From an uncultured Pelagibacteraceae bacterium (GTDB lineage Bacteria; Pseudomonadota; Alphaproteobacteria; Pelagibacterales; Pelagibacteraceae), in contig CACDJC010000002.1 of the NCBI GenBank assembly GCA_902552475.1, positions 1 to 64,000 of the forward strand: a stretch of 64,000 nucleotides of DNA, given 5' to 3'. Under the pieces are notes generated by a model, which ran no database searches, was not told the origin of the DNA, and saw only the letters and a list, made by a program, of their open reading frames with translations. Shown here piece by piece: positions 1 to 8,017 of this stretch; the stretch's first letter is position 1, and the number at the start of each line of letters is the position of its first letter. A program made the position numbers and the translations under genes.

Positions 1-1
1 G

Positions 2-655
2 CAAATATGTAATATTTTTTCAAAAATTAAGAAAAGAAAACACATAAAAGCAATAATTATAACTGGAGCTGGTAAAAAAGCTTTCTGTTCAGGGCAAGAT
101 TTAAACGAGATAAAAAATTTTAAATCAAAAAATGTTAATCAATGGTTAAAAGAGTTTAAACAAGTTTATTCAGCAATCAGATCAGCCGAGATACCTGTAA
201 TTGGTGCAATAAATGGAGTAGCTGCAGGATCAGGTTTTCAGTTAGCTTTATTAACAGATATAAGAATTTCACACCCTCAAGCAAGATTTGGTCAAGTGGA
301 GATTAATTCTGGAGTTGTAAGTATAATTGGGCCTTGGATTATTGAAAAAGTACTTGGAATGTCAAAAACTATTCATTTATGCCTAACTGGTGACTTGATA
401 GACGGAAAAGAAGCAAAAAAAAATGGAATTATAAATTATCTAACACAAAAAGAAAAAGTTATGTCTTTGTCAATAAAAATAGCCAAACAATTATCGGAAA
501 AACCTGAAAGAGCAATGAAACTTACAAAAAAAAGAATATGGGAAATATTTAAAAAAGATATGAATGAAGTTTTTAAAAAAGCAAAAAAATACCATAAGCA
601 GTCATTTAATTCAGGCGAGCCTCAAAAAAAAACTAAATATTTTTTAAAAAAATAA
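2..655 (+). CDS. Enoyl-CoA hydratase/isomerase family protein (5' end outside window)
   Basis: The frame is open from the first bases, so the start lies upstream; 217 C-terminal residues are visible. It is a crotonase-fold protein: the first oxyanion-hole segment reads GAGKKAFCSGQDL and the second INGVAAGSGFQLAL, followed by the FGQVEINSGVV region that normally carries catalytic acids. Crotonases hydrate or isomerise acyl-CoA thioesters in fatty or organic acid breakdown. The gene ends 15 bases before an acyl-CoA ligase on the same strand, so the two may activate and process one acid. The substrate cannot be read from the sequence. The family call is firm; hydratase versus isomerase is open. 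Confidence 0.85.
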   Translation, partial: QICNIFSKIKKRKHIKAIIITGAGKKAFCSGQDLNEIKNFKSKNVNQWLKEFKQVYSAIRSAEIPVIGAINGVAAGSGFQLALLTDIRISHPQARFGQVEINSGVVSIIGPWIIEKVLGMSKTIHLCLTGDLIDGKEAKKNGIINYLTQKEKVMSLSIKIAKQLSEKPERAMKLTKKRIWEIFKKDMNEVFKKAKKYHKQSFNSGEPQKKTKYFLKK

Positions 656-670
656 AATATTTCTCAGTAA

Positions 671-2164
671 ATGAAAAAATTACCTAAAGTTTCAGTAAAT
701 AAATTAATAAAAAATTTATCAAGAAAAGAAAAAAATAAAGTTATTTTTATTTATGGAAATAAAAAAATCAGCAGATTAGAATTATATAATAAAATTTTGA
801 AAACAAGAACAGGACTATTAAAAAAAGGTTTTAAAAATAAAGATAAAGTAGTTTGTTTATTAGATAACTCTTATGAGCAGATAATCCTTTTTCTTTCCTG
901 TATTTCCTTAGGCATTGTTTGGGTGCCTATAGAACCAAAAAGGAAAGGCATAGGTCTAAGCTATATTGTACAATTAGTTAACCCAAAAGCTATTTTTGCT
1001 AAGACAAAAAATAATTTAGAAAAAAAATTTAGCAAAAAAATAATTATTGTGAATAAAGATCTAAAGAATATTTCACAATCAACACACGATTATAATTTAA
1101 AATTTGAAAAAAATATTAAATGTATTTTATTTACTTCAGGGACAACGGGACCACCAAAAGGTGTTATAGTAAGTGATAAAATGTTAATAGCATCAGCTTA
1201 TGCGACTGGAATAGCATGTGATATAAAAAATAAGGATAGGTTTCTTTTATGGGAGTCCTTATCACATATTGGAGGAATAGAAGTATTGATACTTTGCTTA
1301 ATGGCAGATAGCAGATTTATTTTACTAAAAAAATTTTCAGCAAAAAAATTTTGGAAACAAATAAGGAAATATAAAATTACAAAATTACATTATTTAGGAG
1401 GAATTCTTGATATACTTATAAAAAAAAAATCAAAAAAAATTGATAGAAATCATAAAGTCAAATTAGCCTTTGGGGCCGGTTCAAGAAAAGAAACTTACTA
1501 TGAGTTTAAAGAAAGATTTAATATTCCTTTGAGAGAAGTATATGGCATGACAGAAGCCTCTAGTTTTACAACAATAAATTTTAAAAATAAATTAGGTTCA
1601 ATAGGAAGAGTTTTACCTTGGTTTAAATTAAAAATAGTTAATAAGATTAATGGAATAGGTGAGATAGTTATAAATCAAAAACAAAAAGGATTATTCACAA
1701 AAGGCTATTATAAAGATAATAAATCTTCAAAAATGCTTTTACAAAAAGATGGACTTCATACTGGGGACCTAGGAAAAATAGATAGAATGGGCAATGTCTT
1801 TTATATTGGAAGATTAAAAGACTTTGTAAGAGTGAAAGGAGAAAATATTTCTTCATGGGAAATAGAGACAAATTTAAACATGCATAGTGATATTTCAGAA
1901 AGTGCAATTTTATCTACCAAGGCAGATATAGGAGAGGAAGATATAATAGCTTTATTAATGTTAAAAAATAACAAAAAACCTAATCTAGATAAGGTTGCAT
2001 TATATTTTCAAAAAAAATTGCCAAAAAATTATAATCCTAGATATTGGTGTTATGTTGATAAGCTACCCAGAACTCCCACTTTTAGAATAGATAAAAAGTT
2101 AATTAAAATAAATTCTCTAAAATTATACGATTTTTTAAATAAAAAATTTGTATATTTAAAATAA
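671..2164 (+). CDS. AMP-dependent acyl-CoA synthetase/ligase
   Basis: This is a class I adenylate-forming enzyme of 497 residues. The P-loop motif FTSGTTGPPKG sits near residues 154-164, the YGMTEASS motif follows in mid-protein, then HTGDLG and the hinge GRLKDFVRVKGENIS. A late FRIDKKLI holds the expected catalytic lysine. Such enzymes activate a carboxylic acid with ATP and transfer it to CoA (or a carrier). It is directly downstream of the crotonase and probably co-transcribed. It is somewhat shorter than typical 520-560 residue members, and the lysine- and asparagine-rich N terminus reflects the AT-rich genome. The substrate is unknown. Confidence 0.88.
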   Translation: MKKLPKVSVNKLIKNLSRKEKNKVIFIYGNKKISRLELYNKILKTRTGLLKKGFKNKDKVVCLLDNSYEQIILFLSCISLGIVWVPIEPKRKGIGLSYIVQLVNPKAIFAKTKNNLEKKFSKKIIIVNKDLKNISQSTHDYNLKFEKNIKCILFTSGTTGPPKGVIVSDKMLIASAYATGIACDIKNKDRFLLWESLSHIGGIEVLILCLMADSRFILLKKFSAKKFWKQIRKYKITKLHYLGGILDILIKKKSKKIDRNHKVKLAFGAGSRKETYYEFKERFNIPLREVYGMTEASSFTTINFKNKLGSIGRVLPWFKLKIVNKINGIGEIVINQKQKGLFTKGYYKDNKSSKMLLQKDGLHTGDLGKIDRMGNVFYIGRLKDFVRVKGENISSWEIETNLNMHSDISESAILSTKADIGEEDIIALLMLKNNKKPNLDKVALYFQKKLPKNYNPRYWCYVDKLPRTPTFRIDKKLIKINSLKLYDFLNKKFVYLK

Positions 2165-2191
2165 AGCAGTGCCCTCAGTTTGTTTCATATA

Positions 2192-2575
2192 TTATTTTTT
2201 TTTATACTTTAGATAATAGTCCAAAGTATATTTTTTTGCTTCACACGATGCAATTATTAAGAAACCCCCAGATATTGACAAATTTTTTAAAAAAGCAATA
2301 ACCTGCATATGATTGCTAAAATCAGAATGAAATATTACTGAAACAGTCAAAGTGAACAAACACATTGCTGATGCTGCAATTCTAGTTTTAAAACCAATTA
2401 TCAAAAAAATTGGAACAATTAATTCAAATATTAAAGCAGGATAGAAAAGAAATTCAGGTAAACCATAACTTTCCATATAATCAATGGTTTCAATTTGGTA
2501 AAAAAATTTACTTCCAGCTTCAAATAAAAACAAAGTAGAAATAAAAATTCTACCAAAGGCTTCTAGGATGTGCAT
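2192..2575 (-). CDS. DoxX family membrane protein
   Basis: A 127-residue integral membrane protein with about four hydrophobic helices. The opening ILEAFGRIFISTLFLFEAG and the later IGFKTRIAA turn are typical of DoxX/SURF4-like proteins. Members sit in the inner membrane and have been linked to quinone- or thiol-linked redox steps, but most have no assigned function. It lies downstream of the TPR protein on the same strand with a 9-base gap, and the pair probably shares a transcript with pxpA. No catalytic motif is visible. Confidence 0.75.
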   Translation of the reverse strand: MHILEAFGRIFISTLFLFEAGSKFFYQIETIDYMESYGLPEFLFYPALIFELIVPIFLIIGFKTRIAASAMCLFTLTVSVIFHSDFSNHMQVIAFLKNLSISGGFLIIASCEAKKYTLDYYLKYKKK

Positions 2576-2584
2576 AGATTTAAA

Positions 2585-3067
2585 TTAATATTTAGATTTC
2601 TTTTTTCCTTCAATAATTTCTTTTAGTTCATTATATTCTTCACAATTGCAATTTTTTAAAACACTCAGTCTTTCTTTAGCAAGATCTATACGATTTGTTA
2701 CGACATATAATTCTCCAAGATATTCATTAATACCTTTATGCGTTGGGTCAATTTTTAATCCTAATAAATAATACCTTTCTCCATTTTCATAATCTCCCAA
2801 TTTTCTAGTAGTAAATCCTAAATAATTTAAAGTATCAGCTTGGTTTGGTTTTTCCTTATTAGCTTTAACAAGTAGTTTTAAAGCTTTTTCATATCTTTTT
2901 TTTGCTTTTTTATCTTTTCCTTTAGTTTCGTATTTTTTTGCAGCTTTTATCAAAATTGTAGCTTTATCATAGTTAGATTTTGTATCTGCAGACGTAGTTC
3001 CAGCAGAGTAAGAATTGCTTAAAAAAATAAAAAATAATATTATTATATAAAAGGTTCTGATCAGCAT
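2585..3067 (-). CDS. Secreted tetratricopeptide-repeat protein
   Basis: A 160-residue protein beginning with a hydrophobic signal peptide (about residues 1-21, cleavage likely after SYSA). A lysine-rich helical stretch follows, then two to three TPR-like helix pairs: ADTLNYLGFTTRKLGDYENG and the next unit ending in DPTHKGINEYLGELYV. Near the C terminus there is a CNC pair. TPR proteins act as protein-binding scaffolds; export implies a periplasmic role. Its start directly abuts the stop of pxpA, so translation may be coupled. The partner is unknown. Confidence 0.7.
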   Translation of the reverse strand: MLIRTFYIIILFFIFLSNSYSAGTTSADTKSNYDKATILIKAAKKYETKGKDKKAKKRYEKALKLLVKANKEKPNQADTLNYLGFTTRKLGDYENGERYYLLGLKIDPTHKGINEYLGELYVVTNRIDLAKERLSVLKNCNCEEYNELKEIIEGKKKSKY

Positions 3068-3841
3068 TTAAGTAAATTTCTTCATTTTGTTTAAAGGTTT
3101 TAAATTAAGTCCATTTTCTATCAAGTTAAGCTTAATTGATTTAGCAGTTGCCAAAGAACTTTCATTATCTCCATGTATGCAAATAGAGTCTATCTCGCAA
3201 GGTATCTGCTTGCCGCTGAGGCAATTAATTGCCTGATTTTTTACCATACTAAGTACATGTTTTTTTGCTTCTTCTGGATCAGTAATCAAAGCATTAGGTT
3301 TTTTTCTAGACACCAGGTTGCCGTCATCTTCATAGTTACGATCTGCAAATATTTCACAAGCTATTTTCATATTAAGTTTTTTTGCAGCCTCTTCCATTTT
3401 AGATCCAGTAGGAACTAAATAAATTAAGTCTTTACTTATTTCGTTAATTGCTTTTGCAAGTATTGTTGCAAGATCAATATCTTCGCAAGCCATATTATTT
3501 AATGCACCATGTGGTTTAATATGAGTAACATTTTCACCGTTTTTTGAAGATATTTCTTGTAAAATTGCATATTGATCAATAATTAGTTTTCTTATTTCAG
3601 ATGAAGGCAGATTCATTCTTTTTCTTCCAAAGTTCTCAGGGTCATTAAAAGAAGGATGAGCTCCTATACTAACTCCATTTTTTTTTGAAATTTTAACTAC
3701 CTGATTCATAGATTCATCATCTCCAGCATGATAGCCACAAGCGACATTTGCTGAATTTACTATATTAAGTAGATCTGGATCGTTTTCATTTGAATGAAGC
3801 TTTGATTTTTCACCCAAATCGCAATTTATATTAATTTCCAT
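3068..3841 (-). CDS. pxpA: 5-oxoprolinase subunit A (LamB/YcsF family)
   Basis: PxpA of the ATP-dependent 5-oxoprolinase, which opens pyroglutamate to glutamate together with PxpB and PxpC. The N terminus MEININCDLGE is the family signature, followed by NSANVACGYHAGDD and VSIGAHPSFND, with ITHIKPHG-type and ICIHGD segments further on. I start the gene at the ATG giving MEININ (257 residues). An in-frame ATG 30 bases upstream adds a non-conserved tail and would overlap pxpB. pxpB begins only 28 bases away on the other strand. Usually the three genes are co-directional, so this divergent arrangement is notable. Confidence 0.92.
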   Translation of the reverse strand: MEININCDLGEKSKLHSNENDPDLLNIVNSANVACGYHAGDDESMNQVVKISKKNGVSIGAHPSFNDPENFGRKRMNLPSSEIRKLIIDQYAILQEISSKNGENVTHIKPHGALNNMACEDIDLATILAKAINEISKDLIYLVPTGSKMEEAAKKLNMKIACEIFADRNYEDDGNLVSRKKPNALITDPEEAKKHVLSMVKNQAINCLSGKQIPCEIDSICIHGDNESSLATAKSIKLNLIENGLNLKPLNKMKKFT

Positions 3842-3869
3842 AGTTTTATTAGTTGAAGTATAACATGGC

Positions 3870-4544
3870 ATGATAAAAAATATATCAAATCTTGGTGACG
3901 CAGCTTTATACTGCGATTTTGGAAACGAAGTAAATCAAGAAGTAAATTCCAAAGTAATAAAATACTTTAAAAATATTAAAGAAAAAGAGATTGAGGGAAT
4001 TACCAATCTTACGCCATCTTATAACAAATTAATCATTTCTTTTGATTTAAATTTAACAAATTTTAATAACCTAAAAAAAATAATTGAAAATTTAGAATTA
4101 AATGAATTAGAAAAAATAAAAAGTAATAAAATTAAAATTCCCATTTGTTGCGACAAAGAATTTGCTCTTGATATAAAAAAGTTAGAAAAGAAACTAAAAA
4201 TGTCTGAGGAAAAGATTTATGAAAGATTTTTTTCTAAAGAATATTTTTGTTATATGACGGGTTTTATTGCGGGTCTTCCATTTTTAGGTGATTTAGATGA
4301 ATCTTTAAAATCAAGAAGATTAGAAACTCCTAGGGTTAAAATACCAAAAGGTTCAGTTGGGATAGCGGAACAATTTTGTAATATCTATACTTTCGAAAGC
4401 CCAGGTGGTTGGAATATAATTGGCAATACTCCAACAAATATTTTTGATAAGAAAAATGAACTTAAACCTAATTTAATTAATCCTGGAGATACTTTAGTTT
4501 TTGAACAAATTTCAATAGATCAATTTGAAAAACACAATGGATAA
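3870..4544 (+). CDS. pxpB: 5-oxoprolinase subunit B (KipI family)
   Basis: A 224-residue PxpB/KipI protein. The N-terminal half holds the NLGDAALYCDFGNE opening; the C-terminal cyclophilin-like half holds MTGFIAGLPFLGDL (about 129-142) and the family hallmark PRVKIPKGSVGIAEQF followed by TFESPGGWNIIGNTP (about 154-188). It forms the 5-oxoprolinase complex with PxpC and PxpA in pyroglutamate salvage. It overlaps pxpC by eight bases and is transcribed away from pxpA. Function is assigned by family and by the presence of all three subunits. Confidence 0.92.
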   Translation: MIKNISNLGDAALYCDFGNEVNQEVNSKVIKYFKNIKEKEIEGITNLTPSYNKLIISFDLNLTNFNNLKKIIENLELNELEKIKSNKIKIPICCDKEFALDIKKLEKKLKMSEEKIYERFFSKEYFCYMTGFIAGLPFLGDLDESLKSRRLETPRVKIPKGSVGIAEQFCNIYTFESPGGWNIIGNTPTNIFDKKNELKPNLINPGDTLVFEQISIDQFEKHNG

Positions 4545-5484
4545 AAGTTATTTTGAAGTAATTAGACCTGGAATAAACACAACTTTTCAAGATCTGGGAA
4601 GAAAAAATTTATATCATATTGGAATTCCTTTTAGTGGGGCAATGGATAATAGAAATTTTATTTTAGCCAATGCTATTGCCGGAAACAAAGAAAATACACC
4701 TATAATTGAGTTTGCTTATCAAGGGCCACTATTAAAATTTAAAGGTGAAAAAATTAATTTCAATATAACGGGAAATGTAAGTTTCAATTTGATTAAAAAA
4801 GATGATCAAATAGAAGGTAATTGCTACGAAAATTATACTTTAGAAGATGGAGATCAGCTAGACATACTTTCTACAAACAAATCTGTTTATGGTTATTTAG
4901 CCATTAGTGGAAATTTTAAAGTTCAAATCCAATGGGGCAGTTGCTCTACTAATACAAAAGCAAATGTTGGAGCTAATGATGGTAAAAAAATAGAAAAAAA
5001 TCAAGTAATTAAAATCTTGGATACTCATTCTCACAATTCAAAAAGAAAATTAGAATATTTAAATAGTAAAATTGAAAGTATTAGAGTTATTAGAGGAACA
5101 AATTTTAACTATTTTTCAGAAAATGGTAAAAAAAATTTTTTCAACGAAGAGTTTACAGTAACAAAATTAACTGATCGAATGGGAATGAGATTAGAAGGAA
5201 CTAAAATTGAAAATATTGTTGATACAAATATTAAATCTGAAGGCATCGTAAAAGGAGTTATTCAAGTACCTACTGATGGTAATCCTATAGTCATGCTTTC
5301 AGATCATGGAACAATTGGAGGATACCCAAAAATAGGCGTTGTTATAAGTTCAGACTATGACAAATTGGTTCAACTACCGCCAGGATCTAAAATTAAATTT
5401 AAAGAAATAGAGTTATCTGATGCTGAACTATTATTTAAACTCTATCAAATGGAAACAAAAAATATAATTGCAAAAATTAAATGA
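4537..5484 (+). CDS. pxpC: 5-oxoprolinase subunit C (KipA/AHS2 family)
   Basis: PxpC, the biotin-dependent carboxylase-like AHS2 subunit. The opening VIRPGINTTFQDLGR, the GIPFSGAMDNRNFILAN segment, the TKLTDRMGMRLEG region and the late GNPIVMLSDHGTIGGYPKIG are all classical. I use the ATG giving MDKSYFEVIRPG (315 residues), since four extra codons upstream would start at TTG. It begins inside the end of pxpB (translational coupling). Its stop overlaps the start of the downstream DMT transporter as ATGA, so that transporter may be co-expressed. Confidence 0.92.
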   Translation: MDKSYFEVIRPGINTTFQDLGRKNLYHIGIPFSGAMDNRNFILANAIAGNKENTPIIEFAYQGPLLKFKGEKINFNITGNVSFNLIKKDDQIEGNCYENYTLEDGDQLDILSTNKSVYGYLAISGNFKVQIQWGSCSTNTKANVGANDGKKIEKNQVIKILDTHSHNSKRKLEYLNSKIESIRVIRGTNFNYFSENGKKNFFNEEFTVTKLTDRMGMRLEGTKIENIVDTNIKSEGIVKGVIQVPTDGNPIVMLSDHGTIGGYPKIGVVISSDYDKLVQLPPGSKIKFKEIELSDAELLFKLYQMETKNIIAKIK

Positions 5485-6350
5485 ATTTTTTTTCAAGACT
5501 ACCTGGTCCTTTATTAGTTTTTTTAGGTGCATTTTGTTTAAGTTTTGGAGGCTTAATTGTAAAATCTTTTGAAGGCGCTTCACTTTGGCAAATATTATTT
5601 TGGAGACAATTTTTTTTTGTTATTCTTGTTACTATTTTTTTACTATTTACGTACAAAAAAAAAATTTTAATTGCTTTATATAACTCTGGGTTGCCAGGCT
5701 TCTTTGGTGGAATTATTCTTGGTTGTGGATTTAGTGCATATGTTTTTGCGATGTACAATACAACAGTTGCTAATGCTAATTTTATAATTCAAACTCAAGC
5801 AATTTTTTTAGCTATTTTTGGATATTTATTTTTAAAAGAAAAAATATCTAAACTAACTTTAGCTTCTATAGTTCTTGCGATTTCAGGAATATTGTTGATG
5901 GTAGGCAGCTCTCTTTCACCTGGACAATTATCAGGAAATCTTGTTGCTTTTATAATGCCATGTTCATTTGCTGTTTTAATAGTAATAGTAAGAAAATATC
6001 CTAACGTTGATATGATACCTTTACAACTTTTTGCTGGAATTGTTGCTATGTTAATAGGTTATTTTATTTCTTCAAAAATAAATATATCCATGTATGATTT
6101 AATTCTAGCTTTTGTAGCTGGATTTTTTCAAGTTGGATTAGGATTTATATTTATAACTATCGGAGCAAAAAAGACTTTGTCGGCAATGGTTGGAATTTTA
6201 ATGATGACCGAAGCAGTTTTTGGTCCTCTCTGGGCATGGATTTTTTTAGATGAAAATCCTCGATTATTAGCATTAATAGGGGGATTTATTATTTTATTTG
6301 CAGTTTTTATTCAATTTTACTCTTTATTAGAAAAAGAAAAAAAAAACTAA
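5481..6350 (+). CDS. DMT-superfamily transporter (EamA domains)
   Basis: A 289-residue protein with ten predicted membrane helices arranged as two EamA repeats of five. The first repeat ends near the acidic ALFLKEKIS-like turn (LFLKEKISKLTLAS), and the second contains TEAVFGPLWAWIFLDENP, the usual EamA signature. Such proteins export amino acids or small metabolites. It overlaps pxpC by four bases, which suggests a link to the oxoprolinase operon, perhaps metabolite efflux. Three more EamA or MFS carriers occur in this window. Substrate unknown. Confidence 0.82.
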   Translation: MNFFSRLPGPLLVFLGAFCLSFGGLIVKSFEGASLWQILFWRQFFFVILVTIFLLFTYKKKILIALYNSGLPGFFGGIILGCGFSAYVFAMYNTTVANANFIIQTQAIFLAIFGYLFLKEKISKLTLASIVLAISGILLMVGSSLSPGQLSGNLVAFIMPCSFAVLIVIVRKYPNVDMIPLQLFAGIVAMLIGYFISSKINISMYDLILAFVAGFFQVGLGFIFITIGAKKTLSAMVGILMMTEAVFGPLWAWIFLDENPRLLALIGGFIILFAVFIQFYSLLEKEKKN

Positions 6351-6381
6351 AATATTTTAAATATATATGTTATAAATTTCT

Positions 6382-6520
6382 TACGGGAGAGACTACTTAG
6401 TGTAGCGCCGAAGGAGCAACCACCCCGGAAACTCTCAGGCAAAAGGACCGTACATATTAACTCTGGAAAGAGAATTATTCTCGCCGAAGGAGCAAATCTC
6501 TCAGGCAACAAGACAGAGGG
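6382..6520 (+). promoter_or_regulatory. Tandem glycine riboswitch upstream of gcvT
   Basis: Two glycine aptamers lie side by side. Each has the conserved core GCCGAAGGAGCAA (in aptamer 1 after a GC) and the later CTCAGGCAAAAGGACC (aptamer 1) or CTCAGGCAACAAGAC (aptamer 2). P1 of aptamer 1 can pair TACGG at 6382 with CCGTA at 6448; P1 of aptamer 2 can pair CTCTG at 6461 with CAGAG at 6514. The position just before gcvT matches known glycine riboswitches that turn on the glycine cleavage operon, and such switches have been described in SAR11. There is no room for a long terminator; the expression platform appears to be translational (see next entry). Confidence 0.95.
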
Positions 6521-6539
6521 GGCTAAAAAGAGTTAATAT
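6454..6539 (+). promoter_or_regulatory. Candidate start-codon-sequestering helix of the gcvT riboswitch
   Basis: ATATTAACTCT at 6454-6464 is an exact reverse complement of AGAGTTAATAT at 6529-6539. The second strand covers the AGAG ribosome-binding stretch and the first two bases of the gcvT ATG. The first strand contains CTCT, which also forms P1 of aptamer 2, so the two pairings exclude each other. The inference is that glycine stabilises P1, frees the start codon and raises translation. The pairing is seen directly; the switch behaviour is inferred. Confidence 0.6.
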
Positions 6540-7644
6540 GGAAGTGAAAAAAACATCTTTAAATGGTTTGCATCAGAAATATGGAGCTAAGCTTGTTGAA
6601 TTTGCAGGCTATGAAATGCCAATCCAGTATAAAGATGGAATAGTCCAAGAGCATAAATTTACCAGATCTAGTTCAGGTATATTTGATGTTTCACACATGG
6701 GTCAATTGTTTATATCTGGCACTGAAAACTTAACTAAAGATTTAGAAAGAATTTTTCCTGCAAATTTAGAAAATTTAAATTTGAATCAAAGCAAATATTC
6801 ATTTCTTATGAATAATGAAGGGGGAATATACGACGACTTAATTATTACTAAAATAGAGAAAGGATATTTAATAATACTTAATGCTGCATGCAAATACAAT
6901 GATTATGAAATTATTAAGTCTAAACTTAAAGACAAATATGAAATTAAATTAGATGAAACACTTTCTTTAGTTGCTATCCAAGGACCAGAGGCAAAAGTAA
7001 TTTTGAGTAAAATTATACCTGGCTGCAATGATCTAAAATTTATGAATGGAAATAATTTTATTTTTGAAGATACCAATATTTATATAACTAGATCAGGATA
7101 TACAGGTGAAGATGGTTTTGAAATATCAATTAAGAATGAAAAAGCCGAAGATTTTGTCGAAAAACTTATTGAAAAAGGATCTAAAATGATAGGCTTGGGT
7201 GCTAGAGATACTTTAAGATTAGAAGCCGGTTTGTGCTTATATGGAAATGATTTAGATACAAAAACAAGTCCTATTGAAGCAAATTTGAAATGGGCAATTC
7301 CAAAAAATAGAATTAATAGTGAGTATCCGGGTTCAGATGTTTTAAAAAAACAAATAGAAAACGGGGTTAAAAGATTACGAGTTGGCATTAAACCTGAAAC
7401 TAGAGTAATCGCAAGAGGAGAGACAAAAATATTTAATGATAACAACCAACAGATAGGTAAAATTACTAGCGGTACATTTGGCCCAAGTGTAGAGAGATCA
7501 ATTGCTATGGGTTACGTTGAAAATAATTATTCATCAATAGATACTAAAGTTTTTTTAGAAGTTAGAGGAAAAAAAGTTATAGCTAATGTATGTAATTTAC
7601 CATTTTATAAAAAAAACCACATAAAAGGAGAAATAAATGCCTGA
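6538..7644 (+). CDS. gcvT: Glycine cleavage system aminomethyltransferase (T protein)
   Basis: T protein of the glycine cleavage complex, 368 residues, the usual length. It moves the methylene group from the lipoyl-bound aminomethyl intermediate of GcvH to tetrahydrofolate and releases ammonia. Visible motifs are [25 protein letters not shown], the catalytic-aspartate region [23 protein letters not shown] and [18 protein letters not shown]. It is the first gene of gcvT-gcvH-gcvP behind the glycine riboswitch and overlaps gcvH by eight bases. The fourth component (lipoamide dehydrogenase) is shared with other complexes and is not here. Confidence 0.97.
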   Translation: MEVKKTSLNGLHQKYGAKLVEFAGYEMPIQYKDGIVQEHKFTRSSSGIFDVSHMGQLFISGTENLTKDLERIFPANLENLNLNQSKYSFLMNNEGGIYDDLIITKIEKGYLIILNAACKYNDYEIIKSKLKDKYEIKLDETLSLVAIQGPEAKVILSKIIPGCNDLKFMNGNNFIFEDTNIYITRSGYTGEDGFEISIKNEKAEDFVEKLIEKGSKMIGLGARDTLRLEAGLCLYGNDLDTKTSPIEANLKWAIPKNRINSEYPGSDVLKKQIENGVKRLRVGIKPETRVIARGETKIFNDNNQQIGKITSGTFGPSVERSIAMGYVENNYSSIDTKVFLEVRGKKVIANVCNLPFYKKNHIKGEINA

Positions 7645-8017
7645 TGTAAAATATTCAAAAGAACACGAGTGGATTATCCTAGAAGGTGATGAAGCAACAA
7701 TTGGAATAACTAAACATGCAACCGAAATGTTAGGGGATATTGTTTTTACAGAGTTACCAGAAAAAGGATCTAATGTTGAGAAAGATGGAACAGCCGGAGT
7801 TGTAGAGTCCACAAAAGCTGCGAGCGATGTTTATACACCTGTTAGTGGAGAAGTAATTGATATAAATCAGACAATAGTTGATGATCCATCTAAAATTAAC
7901 GAAGACCCAGAAGGTGCAGCATGGTTTTTTAAGTTAAAATTAAAAGATAAGTCTGAGATGGATAGTCTTATGAATAAAGAAGAGTATGATAAATTTGCAA
8001 AGGAGAATGCCAGCTAA
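7637..8017 (+). CDS. gcvH: Glycine cleavage system H protein
   Basis: Lipoyl carrier of the glycine cleavage system, 126 residues, full length. The opening [10 protein letters not shown] and the lipoylation segment [20 protein letters not shown] are diagnostic; the modified lysine is residue 60. It shuttles the aminomethyl group from GcvP to GcvT. An AGGAG lies just before the ATG inside the gcvT end. The stop and the gcvP start overlap as TAATG, so the three genes are translationally coupled. Confidence 0.97.
   Translation: MPDVKYSKEHEWIILEGDEATIGITKHATEMLGDIVFTELPEKGSNVEKDGTAGVVESTKAASDVYTPVSGEVIDINQTIVDDPSKINEDPEGAAWFFKLKLKDKSEMDSLMNKEEYDKFAKENAS

Noticed and set aside
3842..3871. Longer start of pxpA.
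   Set aside because: The extra ten residues are not family-like and would overlap the pxpB start; MEININCDLGE is the conserved N terminus.
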